Shown piece after piece: positions 38,059-50,000 of a DNA stretch of 62,000 bases. The translations under genes and the position numbers were made by a program. Positions within the stretch are counted from its first letter, which is position 1. The number at the start of each line of letters is the position of its first letter. The notes under the pieces were generated by a model, which saw only the letters and a program-made list of their open reading frames with translations, was not told the DNA's origin and made no database searches. The DNA is from Acanthaster planci (lineage: Eukaryota; Echinodermata; Asteroidea; Valvatida; Acanthasteridae): NCBI RefSeq assembly GCF_001949145.1, contig NW_019091450.1, forward strand, positions 1,272,758-1,334,757, read 5' to 3'.

Positions 38059-41000
38059 CTGTATTGACAAACAAGGGTAAAAGTAACAGCTGCATTGACT
38101 TCACTTGGTGAAAGATGTGAAAAACCACTCACACGCTGGGTTTCAGAGAAATGAATGGAAAATTAGCAAACTACCTTCCCAACAACCCCAAACAATGCAA
38201 CACACGAAAGTGCCACTTACTAACCACGTGCATGAATCAATATCCGATTAATCTACCACATCTACACTAATAGATCACTCTCATTGGGCACCATCTTTTT
38301 AGGAAAGCTGCAACTGTGTGGACAATACCAACAGGTGCATGCACTGTGCAAAATATTCTACACTTGCTTGTGTGCTGATCTGTTCATATTATGGCGCAGC
38401 CGATGCATGTTATAAAAATTGACGTTAAAAAATGCCGATGCTCGTGGCAATCTGTAGGAAGTGACATCATCTGAGAGACCTACATGTATATGATGTAGAC
38501 AGTATTACCAGAGAGGCTACTGATTCTGATAATGGAAAGGAACAATTTGAATATACCTGCATGGGCCCTTCACACAGCAGGATTCATAAAAAAGGCCATT
38601 GGAAGGCATTGATAACTTTTTTCCAAAATAAAGTTTTCCTCTCTAATAAAGGTATATCAATTTGCGTTTTGAAAACTACTTTTCCAAGTTAAACTGACAC
38701 TAAATAATGTCAAATATCATACTTAAAAGGCAAGTCTTGGAACAGATTTGTAAGAAATGCATCAGCAGTATTGCCACATATAACAATGGCAAGAAAAAGT
38801 CTCCTTCACAATATTGTTAGACGTCAGGTTTCGTTCATGTTTTTGTAAGTCTTACAAGCAACTGAGAAAAAATAGGGTTCTTTGCAGCTGAGGGTGAGAA
38901 AAACGGATACAAATCCACTTGGGTTCAATCCAATGGCTGCAACAATACAATGGCCATTCTTTATCCTGTATTTGAATTCTTCAGGTTTGTTGCTACAGGG
39001 GGGGCTTAGACACCGTGCATAATGCATAATATTCAAACATGAGACAGGACAAACAAACTGAGAAATGGCAAGGGATAGCTTAAATCAACTCGTCTCCCTC
39101 CGAGAGAAATCTGCTTCATAGGACACTCAGTCACTGGCCACACAGTCACTTCTCTTGCCATCTTCTTGGAATTCAAGTATCTGAGTACAAAAGGGACTCC
39201 ATTCCCATGTCAAAGTACAATGTGTGGACTTTTTGTGTACAAAAGGAACAAGTCTAAGTTGTCAGTCGACGATTTGTTTACAATATACACGGGGCACGTC
39301 CTTCCCTTTTTAGAGTATGCCGTGCCTCTTTGGAATGCTGGAGTAACTGTTTCTGAAACTATGTTGGGGAGAGTGCAGAAAAGAGCTCTTGGAACTATCT
39401 TAGGTTCTGATTGTTTGTGTTGTGATCATGCCCTTCAACAGGTTTATTTGACCAACCTTCAACAATGATGGGAAATACTCTGCCTTCAATTTGCAATGAA
39501 CATGTACACATCCCATGTGTTCTCTGAATGGCTACCTCAGAAAGTTAAACACAAAGTGCAACGTTCTCTCAGAAATTTGAATTGTCTCTCTTCAATCAAA
39601 TGCAGAACGGATAGATATACAAATAATGCAATCCCATATTTTATCAAGCTTTTCAATGATTTGTAAGGAATTTTTATTATTTTTACAATTGGTTGCTGGC
39701 TTTGATGTTTTAGAGTTTCCATGGGGCTTTCATTGTATGAGGATTTTTTTTTTGTAATTTAATGTTTGTTGAATAACCCGTAAGTTAGTGAGGTTAAATG
39801 GTGTATTTGAATGTTGTAGAAGCTTAATGCATTTTGCTGAACATTTTGCTGAACATTTTCATACTTTGAACCACCTTAAATGTTTTGTAAAATTGTGCAG
39901 TTTTATAATTGACTTTTATAATAATCATTATTTGATTTGATGTAAATTTTGCTCCAATTGAACCCATGGCTACAATGCAATCTTAAATGAACCATGAACT
40001 GAATTGGTACTAGATGAAATGAGTTCATGGCTCTTAGCATCTGGGACCGTAGACCTACATGTACGTTAGATTACAATAGTGCTAACTTGTCACTCCCTGC
40101 AAAGAGAAACTGTGATGCATCCTGGGTACAGACATTTTGAATTGAAGTGTGTATTTATGGAACATATTGAAATGAGATGGATCAAGTACAATACAGGCAA
40201 TAGACTGTATTCATGTGTCGGCCACCTTGAATTGAAAGTAGGATTAAGTTTTCATATTTGGAACATTAAGAGCGAAAATAACAGCAAAAAAATATAAGGT
40301 CATGACAAAGTAATTTTGAATAATTTGAATTTGTGATACATTATACCTAAATGTTTAAGCCACATTAAAAAGAACTCACAGTGAAGTTTGGAACCCAAAA
40401 TAGTCTGGCACCACCCCATTTACCACATTACAAGGCTTAATATGATAAATTCAGTGAACACGATCAATTATTGCTTTCCCATGAATACGGTCTATTAACA
40501 TAAAGTACTTTTTATCATTACTATGGTACATTAAAAAGCTTCAGCTACAAGTACATTCACCTGAAGGGCCACGTGAACATGTTTGAGTTGCTTACACTGA
40601 GCAAAACAAAACACTCACTTCTGATTGCGCATTACAGCACAGAGGCAGCTATGCCAACAGCTGTCCAAATTCAATGTTTTCACATACCGGTAGGTTTGTG
40701 CACAAACTTGGATGCATGCATGGCAGCAGGCTTCACTAAGCATGGTGAGTGTGCACTCCAGTGATTTCATACAGCTCAATACAGAAGACTGAGCAAACTG
40801 GTGCAGTGCTACTCACGTGATTTGCGATTTGTCCTTCCGCGCTTCCTCTCCCTTGGCGTGTTGCGTGTCTTGGTGTTCTTGGCCGTGTTGACCAGGATCT
40901 GTAGCATTTCGTCTGTCTGTTCATCACCGACGTCTTCCATGTTGGACGTGCTGGCACTCATGGCTGTGGACAAGGCACGAAGCAGTGAGACTTGTTATCT

Positions 41001-44000
41001 TGATAAAGCTTTCCGAAGCACGAGGGCAAACCACAGTTAGATTAAATAGATTTAGCTCTCAAGTTGAGGATGATAAGACATTAGCTATCTGGTAGGTTGG
41101 CTGGACTTATGCTTATAAAAGAAATCAGTATGAGGTGTTGAATTTGACAGAAATGCATGAATATTTCTGCAAATCTCAGGAGAGCTTCTTAAATGAAAAA
41201 AGGCTTTTGTTGGAGCAGGCCTACAGCTTTCAACACTACAATTACAGCTCCCGTGCCTCCAAAACAAAAGTAATTCAATTCATTACAAATAATCAGCAGG
41301 CTTGCATGTAAAACAAAAATAGCATTCTTTTTATTGTTTTCTCTTCCTCAATTTCCATTTGCAGCGTTGTGGTCAAGACGTCTTAATAGGCCATCACACG
41401 GCCAACACCAGACCTCCAGAAAAGCATCCCTTTGTCACCAGTCACTCTGTGACTTGAGCCTGGTCTTTTGTCTGGTCTTCTGATGGTCTCGACTACATCA
41501 TTGTTAATTTGAACAAAACATGTACATATGTACATAACTGTGGACAAAAAGCACAACAAATAATGCATTCAACTCCTAAAGAGTATTTTAAGCCAGCAGA
41601 CTGTCTTTTATCAATGGGCAATTTGTTTCTTTTTAATTACATGTAGATGCATTTGTAAACACTGAGGCCCAAGAACTCATCAGTGGCAAAATGATAAGTC
41701 ATGAAAGACTGGTGGGGATTAGGTTTTTGCTATTTGTCAGCAAATTAATGATTTTCATCCCCTTTTTTATCCCGGGGGTCTCTCCTTTTTTTTTTTTTAG
41801 AATTGTTTTCAGGAAAGGGAAAGTACTCTGCCCAGCATTCCTCCATCATGATACCCATGTTTGCAAAGACGTCTATGCTCTGTAAATCTGCCAAATTTGA
41901 GATCAATCAGATTTTTGCTTTCGACGCAAAACAACGTTCATGACAACTTCCATCAGCAGACTCTCTCTGATGGCATGGCCGTTTCTGGGTAGACACTAAG
42001 CCCTGGCTGAGGAATCTGTTCCTGTGTTTTGCCGGCAGTTATGGCAGGGCAAGTAAATGCTGGGCCCTGTTTCTCCAGTGTCTTAAGATTAGGAAATTGC
42101 TCTTGTCAAGTGTCATATTAGTTTGCGCACTTCATCACGAGCCATCCTCTTTAGTGTGCCTCAGGGGAATTACTGAGTGCTATAACCACTCTAAAATGGC
42201 AAAACTGGCCAGTGCTTCTATGCACACCTACAGCAAGGGACCTAAATTTTCCAAATGTGGGTTCATTCTGGTCAAGTAGGGTGTGAGAATGTTAACACGT
42301 AAGACGTCACATGATTTGTTAAAACTCATGTACCTTTGGGTGAGAAGTCAATTTTGAGTTATTACGGTATCAGCAAAATACATATCTATCTTGTCATTTC
42401 AAAATGCCACTTTTTAACATTGGATTTTCCAAAGAGAAGCTCTTTAATTTAGAAATCTGACTGTTGGACATGTAAAGATGAGAAGCAGGTCTTTAAAGTT
42501 AGAATTTCGAGAAACAAAAATATTTTGTGGATGACGTTTCAGTTTAAAACTTTTACAGGACAAAGTGCGTATCAGTTGCATTGCAAAAGTCAAAAGATGT
42601 CAAAATCAATGAAAATTCCCCAGTCATTTTCCAGCTGTGTCCCCATTTGCAGCTGTGCCAACTCCACCGGGCTCAGCATACCACGTCAAAACTGATAAAA
42701 TGCTAAGAACGTGTATTCTGAAGCTGTGAAACAAAAAAGTGGTTCCAGCAACCTTTTTACTTTAATTTGGGAGAAGAAAATCAACGAGGTCAGAGGGTTT
42801 CATCTAGGATTGCAATATCTGCCTGTCTCTTCCCAGACCAAGGTCAAAAAACTGCCTTACCCTCTCCAAGAAAGATCTTTGAAACTTGACACGTAATCTT
42901 GATGCAATCGTAGGCCATATTTCAACTGCATCCAGTATTTTGCAAAGAAATGTGAGGACCCATTTGCCAAGAAATGGGGGCCTTGTAAATTTTGAACAAG
43001 CAAAAACTACCTGCACAGATCTGTTTACTGCCTGTCCTCGGGACAGGTGAGCAGGCGAGTCACAGTGACCAACCTCGAAGTTTGTTCTGTTGCCTGTATC
43101 CCAAGTCCAGACAGTAGTTGTCAGACTAGTGACAGCCCACCCTGTATTGTCCAGTTTAGAACCGTTAAGCTTCGGAGTGCTACTTCGTTTCTAATTCAGA
43201 ACTGGGAATGTCAAACCCAGAGACATGAAGGAGTTCATCTTGTCAAACATGCACACTGTTAAAGCTGTTGCAGGGACAACATACGTGAACATGCATGACA
43301 TGTCCTATGGGGACTGAAAACACACCAGATTGTATTGGTACACCGGCCCTCTCCTCTCCTCTAGCTCAGTTGGAAGAGCAGGGGCGAAACAACTTCTCGT
43401 GCTGTTTAGAAATTCACAATGTATTCTGTCCACCATTTGTGCGGATATACAGACAAGTTTCAAATTAGTAGGTGATCAAACGGAGCCCAAAACTCTAAAC
43501 AACCTTAGTAATTAAAGAGGACATAGCATACTTGGTTAAACTTCTCCATGCTTGGCACACAGTGCACCAATTAGCAACTTCACTTAAAGTGAACTGAACA
43601 CATGCATGTCCAGCAATACCCTTGCTTGAAGTACATGTAGGGGAAGACTCTTCACTGACTCACGCCTTGTGAAACTCCTGTACGCTCTCAAAACTACATG
43701 TACATTCAGTGAGGATCAATGCATTCTCTCAATGTTGCCCCAATGTGAAAAGAACTAGTACAGTGGCACCTTCAAGGCCTTTAAAAATCCCTTGCACTTT
43801 CCACTTGTGGAAAGTGAAAACAAGGTTTCAGTTTTCTTAATTTAAAGAAAGAAACCAAAATGATAATATTTCTTCTTCTTTTTTTTGCTCAACCAGAATT
43901 TCTCCGGGTGTCCTGCTTTGAATGTGTACAAGTAAGGTTCTGATTTTTTAAAATTGAATTTGTAGAAATCTCATAAAAAATGAACAAACCACGAGCAGAC

Positions 44001-47000
44001 AGATTTTGTCTAAGCTACTTATCCATCTCCTCAACTCCTCATGCACAGCTTATGGTTTTATAGCAGGCAGGGCATAGAAAAATCGCCCAGTACCCACTGC
44101 AAGCGGCATGCCTCCACAACAGTCTCAAAAAAGTCTCAGGCAAATCCGATACCTGTATCTATGTCGTCGTAAGGTGAATCAGCACCAGGATTATCACTGT
44201 CTACCTCATTCTCTAAATCCACTCCGCCCTGCCGAGCTATCGAGAGGAACACAGGCTCTTCACATTAAAAATACACTCTGCCAGATTTATTAATTCATTT
44301 ATTAACATCAAATACGAACACAGCTGAATTTTGTGTGTGTGTGTGTAATTTGCACGTAAAATTGAACAAATTATGGCTCTGAAGGTTTCATTCTGCTCGC
44401 AGACGCCAGACATAATCTCATTTTTGTGTGCAGATTCTCTGAAGGAAGACTCAAAATTCCAGGGTAAAATCACAGTGCAATCAACTGGATCTGCAGGGTC
44501 ATCAAAGGCTAGACTGAATGACAGCAGGTGCAAGCAAATGATGGCAACTACTGTACAAAACAAAGACAAAAGAAAGGGGAGAAACTAGAAATTTCATAAG
44601 GGCTTTCGCCATCGAGTTCAGCATCAAAAAAATTCAAGATTTCAACGTGGCTAACACAGCACGTAGTCGGAACCTGACAATGAAAAGATGAAGAAAGAAA
44701 TGTCAACAGAAAGCTGATGTAATGTAACCGAAGTAGGCTTGAACTGTCCTGAGCAATGATTCAAATTAAAGCAAAATGAACACGAGGAATGAATCATAAC
44801 TTTTCTCTGAAACAAAACACCTCTCCATTTTAAATTTTATGTTAGCAGAGTAAACGTGTACAGTGTCCTGCTTCATGTTATTTCTATCCCTTTCACTCTG
44901 AAATCTTTCACTTGATGTAAAACCTTTTCCAAGGCTCTAAAACTCTCAAACAAAATGAGGGAAAAGATGGCATGAGCCCTAGGGGAAAGACAATCAAATC
45001 TTCCTGATGCAGCAGGCAAAGAAAAGAGCCTCCAGTGTTCCGGAGACCTTGGGCATAATGCCTGGGACTGCAGGCTACAAAGTACTTCAGTTCATTTGGT
45101 TTTTCTTGTTCTTGTCCTTAATCCAGCCAAATTCATGTCGGGTCGAAGTGCACGTTTCTCAAGCAAGGGAATTTGGCATTATGAAGAATGGCTTCCTAAG
45201 AAGGCAATCCAATGGAAAAGGAGGTAGCCTGGCATTACAAAATAGGTAGAATGTCAGTGTTATTGAAACCTGAGATTTGGTGATGTGGACAGGCACACCT
45301 TCTCATGAAAAATGACAGTACATGTAGGTTCATTGTTAAGCTTGAGATATTGGCATGACTCTGAAAATAGATCTAAAACAAACCTCAAAATAAGCAACAT
45401 AAAACAATATGTAAAAAAAAAGACTGCATTTTGTCAAATTGGAATGGAATGTGAGATTAAAAAAAACCTAGATAATAGAAGCATTTAAAAAAATTAGCCT
45501 CAAATTCATACTTTTGAATGATGAGTTGGTCAAACAAAGCCTAGAAACATTTTATTCAGTTATGGTACCAGGTCACAAGGTTGAATCTACCCCAAAAAAG
45601 GAGGAAAAAATAGAAAAAAATAATGCAAGTTGTTTTGGGGGGGCTATTTGACTTCCTTTCAAAGCCCCCTGATGTAGCCTTAATCCTTAAAAAGGCCATA
45701 AACAGTTACTTTGCAAAGTTTCAATATTGTTGCCCCCCCAGTAACTTCTGGTTCGGAATCCCCTGCCAAGGCACAAAACTCTCTCCTTCGGTACTGTAAT
45801 CTAGCTCACTTAAAGAGTGATTGCAGAATGCTGTGAAGCAATGTAAGTGCAAGTAGTTTGCTGTAACAATACAAACAGCTGAGAAAGACATCAGATCCCC
45901 GATGCTGTTTTTGCACCCAAACAACCACCACAGTAAACATTCAGATTAAAATCTGTCATGAATATTCTGAACCACCAGCGTGTGAAACATACACGTGGAG
46001 TGCATCAACCCACAGGATATTGGTACTAGGTAAGATGTCCACACGAGGACTGTTTCAGCTACTCGAAGTGGGAACAAATCAGGTCCTTGAGGAAGCAGAC
46101 AACGGCATAATGACATCGTCCAAGCTTGATAAACTGAGATTGATCCTTAATTGCAGTGTGGGATAGTGATAGACCTGTTGCCATGGAAACAGTAAGAAAC
46201 TTGCCCCAGACAGAGCATATTTGCAGAAATTTTAATAATATTTTGCAGCAATGAAAAGTATGTCACAATGGTAAAAATATAGCACTGCATTATACTCATG
46301 ATGAGAGTACATGTACGTGCAGAAATTAGAATAAAAATGTTTACCCCAAAATGGAGACAAGAGTACACTGCAGATGCCATAAATATCAGAGGCTGTTAAT
46401 TATACAGAAATTGAAGCAAAATACTAAAATGTGAAACTTGGAAAAAAATGCAGGACAATCCCTGACAGGATTTTGCCTTTTTACTTGAACTTGAAGTTTC
46501 TGATGAATTTCTGCACCTCAAGACGCTTTCAACAAATCCTGCCAAAAGCATCTCTTTAGGAGTCGGTCATATTTTATTCTGTGAAATGTGCCAACCGAGT
46601 CTCCTGGAGAAAAACATCAAGTTCCCCCATCTCCTGTCAGAAGGGATCCTACATAAAATTCACATATATGGGTTTTGTGTCATGCCCAAGACATGTTACA
46701 GCAAGCTTCTTCCCAAGGGGAAATATATTAAACTGTTCCTTTTTATTCTGTCTCATATTCATGTAAATTATGCAGTCTTCTGCCATCAAATTTCTTGTGA
46801 ATACTGAAAAGACACCCAAACATAAGCAGTGAGTCAGAATGTTGCTCAGTCTTTATAGCAGCTTCGTTGGCTGGTGAATGTTTTTCTAAATCCCTCAAAA
46901 TTCCACAAATCCAGAAAACTGCATATGATGAATATGTTGCAGTGAATTTTTACTGTTACTAAAATCCTCGGAAAACTCAAGAGAAGAAATTAGAGCAGAA

Positions 47001-50000
47001 ATTAGCGGATGAAAAAAATCTTAAGTAATACATAATCCTTTCCATTCTTCTGCCAAGTGAGGACCTACGGAAACAGTTCATATTGGTGATCAGACAGTAG
47101 TACACATTGACAGGTACATGTATATGTCTAGAGTATAATATAATATATGGCGTCAGTTTCCTCAACAATTCTTCCTATGTTTATCAAGGATATTAAAGTG
47201 AATCCCAACACTTTTTGTCTACAATGTCATGTCTACATGTACAAGGACAGTTTACAGACAAGCATGGCACAAAAAAGTGTCTAAATTCCAATAAAAGGAA
47301 AAATGTTATCCTTGTTTATGTTGATAAAGCAGGAGTAACATTTCTTCTGCCACAAGACAAGAGACTCTGTTCAATGAAACATTTCTGCCCAACTTAAAGA
47401 TAATTTGAATTTTTCTAACATGACACTGTCATCTCTCAGAGAGAGAACCTGCCACCAAGACTTTTAATCTCATATAAATGCTATTTGGTTGAGGATGTCA
47501 CATTGTTTCATTTACTCTGCAATGTTTGTACTTCTCTACACTGTTCTCGCCTGCAACAAGTCAAGTTCTCTGAAGACGTCCCACAAATAGAATGTTCACA
47601 CAAGTCACAAGATTGAAAAGGCCATCTGGCTCTACAAACTTAGCCAGGCGGTAACCCTATGAAACCAAAGTGCGACTTTCCTACGAACCTGACGTGTGGT
47701 TTACAGAGAGACTTACCCAGACAAGGCCGATTCCGCGTGCGAGCCTTTAGAGTTTCATCACCGGGTGTGGTGCCAACGTGATTCTTGAGGAGGGCCTTCA
47801 GCTTCGCATCCTCCTCCTTGTCTTGGCTCAGGGTCAGATTCTGTGCAAAGTCACGACAGACAAGATTGAATGACCTTTAAATCCCTACCTCCATAGATCA
47901 GAGACAGACTGTAAACTCAAGAAGTCCAATGGCAGCATTCAGATTCTTCCATCATGCCAGTTACAAATTCAAAGCGTGGTCTGGACTCAAAGTTTTGTTC
48001 ATCAACATTTAACTTTTTCGTTCAGTTTTATGTTACAAACCTTCTGAATCCTACAGAATCCTTCAAAAGCCTACACTGGCCAGGAAATCAATGGGAATCA
48101 AGCCTCATGTATAAAAAAATAGTGACTGGGCACTAACTTGCTTCAAAATCCTCCCCCAAACCCCTCAATAGATTGTGACGAAGGGAGGTTTCGTAACAAA
48201 ATTAAATAAGAAGAACATACAAAACCATCCCAACCATACATCTCTTAGAATAAAAAGATTTGCGTCCTCAATCCACAAATATAAAGGAGCTGCAAAGAAT
48301 GCTCCTGCCATTTCTAAGAAGTTTCACCACCAGAAATTAATTAATTACAGGTAGACAATGCAGACACACTTATAGATTCAAGCTAATACAAAACTGCATG
48401 GAAAGCGTGTTCCATGCAGGTGAGTTTGAAAAAAGGGCCCTATTAGATTGTACATTACACCGTATCATGTGAAATTTACAACTCTAGAAACAGCATGACA
48501 AAGTGCTTCGGAAATATGAGATACCAACGTCAACAGATAAAACCAAAAAATGGAGGGAAAATGACCTTTTTTTTTACCTCAGTGATTCTTAGTGATTATT
48601 ATTCAGAATTGTGACCAGATCCCACAAAATAGGTCTTAAAGCTGTGTTTTCAATAACTTTGTTTTGGCAAAAAGGGCACAGTGAGCTCTTTGTTTGGATG
48701 CATCACTAAGTCTGGAATCCTGTGGAATCCTGATGACATTACGTGGACGCAAAATGTTCAGGGTTCCAACTGGTTTATATTGTGCAGCATTCTTATGAAG
48801 GCTTCTGTGTTCAGTGTCGGTGAGTTTGAAGAAAGGCCCCATCCGATTGAAACCGGCTTCAACATTAATTTTTGTAACTACTTGTCCAATGGGCAAGTAA
48901 CACTGAAAATATGCTTGCCAGAGGCAATATTTTACAAGCCAAAACCCTAGTTTAGTTGCTCATTGCTGCGCGGGGAAAGTAAGTTCCTTCCTCCAACCAA
49001 TAACCACTGATGAAATTGCTATGCCACAATATGACATGCATATACATCACCCCAACGTGCACAGGAGTCTGATGCATCACTCATACAAGTTCGGGCAACA
49101 GCTATTTCTTAACCACTCGGTGATTTTGCCTGGTGTCAGACATGGAAAAGTACACAAAGTACCACGAAAATTTCACTCACATTGAAGTCACAACCACATG
49201 TAAAACAGTCTTCAAGCTTCAGGTCATCAAAGCTCCACTGCAATAACCAATGAGGTTTGGTACCAGACACAAGGACATTTTCCAGTTTATTTGTGTACGC
49301 ATTTTCCCTTGTGTGGAAAGGTGCCTCGCTGAGTGTACATTGTGCTTAGTACACGCAAGTTTGTACATGTACGTAATGATGCAAAAAATCATTGCACCGG
49401 TGCACCAGATAGCTGTTTACCTTTTATCACTTTTTATAAACTTTTGTGAAGAGGAAAACAACAAATTGAAGGTAAATTTGCTGACTGGTCTTCTTGGCCA
49501 CGACAAACTGACACTTTTATTTCAAGAAAAACGTACCTGTCCATCGGCCAATTTTGTCCTTACTTTTTATTGCCTGAAAGAAAAGATTACTTGTCCCAGG
49601 CAATCGGACAACCGTTAATGTTGAGGGCCTGGATTGAAAACTGCATGATGAGAAACAGGTAACTCAAGACACAGCACGACAAAGCGCTGTGGAAATATCA
49701 GATACCGACTTCCACAGAAAAAAAAAAGACAGCAACTGTGATCCTACCTCGGTGATCATCTTCCCCCGCGTCATGGCCCGCTTGCGGTGGTTGGCCTTCT
49801 TACGCTCCTGTTCCAGCACCCGCTCCCGTGTGGTCCGATACTCCAAGGCAAACTCGCTGATAATCTTGCAGAACTCGGTGATCTTCAGCTCCCGGGCGGC
49901 CGAGGCAGTCATGCCCAGGTAGAGAAGTAGCTCATTAAATCTGCAAGGGGGGTAAAACGACTGTGAGGCGAGATTTGCAGCTGCAGAGCCAAGTCTTTGG

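Larger units (their letters stand above)
40964..47716 (-). other. FHOD intron j-k
   Basis: 6753 bases, the largest intron, AT-rich. It holds a truncated tRNA-like head near 43351, a (TG)n microsatellite at 44332-44346, and a copy of the TTTCAAAGCCCC-type repeat at 45640-45690. The phases and family alignment of exons j and k do not require another exon here. Confidence 0.75.
47841..49747 (-). other. FHOD intron i-j
   Basis: 1907 bases. It contains a copy of the three-member dispersed repeat (48600-48830) and, next to it, a segment similar to the junction of exon i with this intron (48486-48590). Confidence 0.8.
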
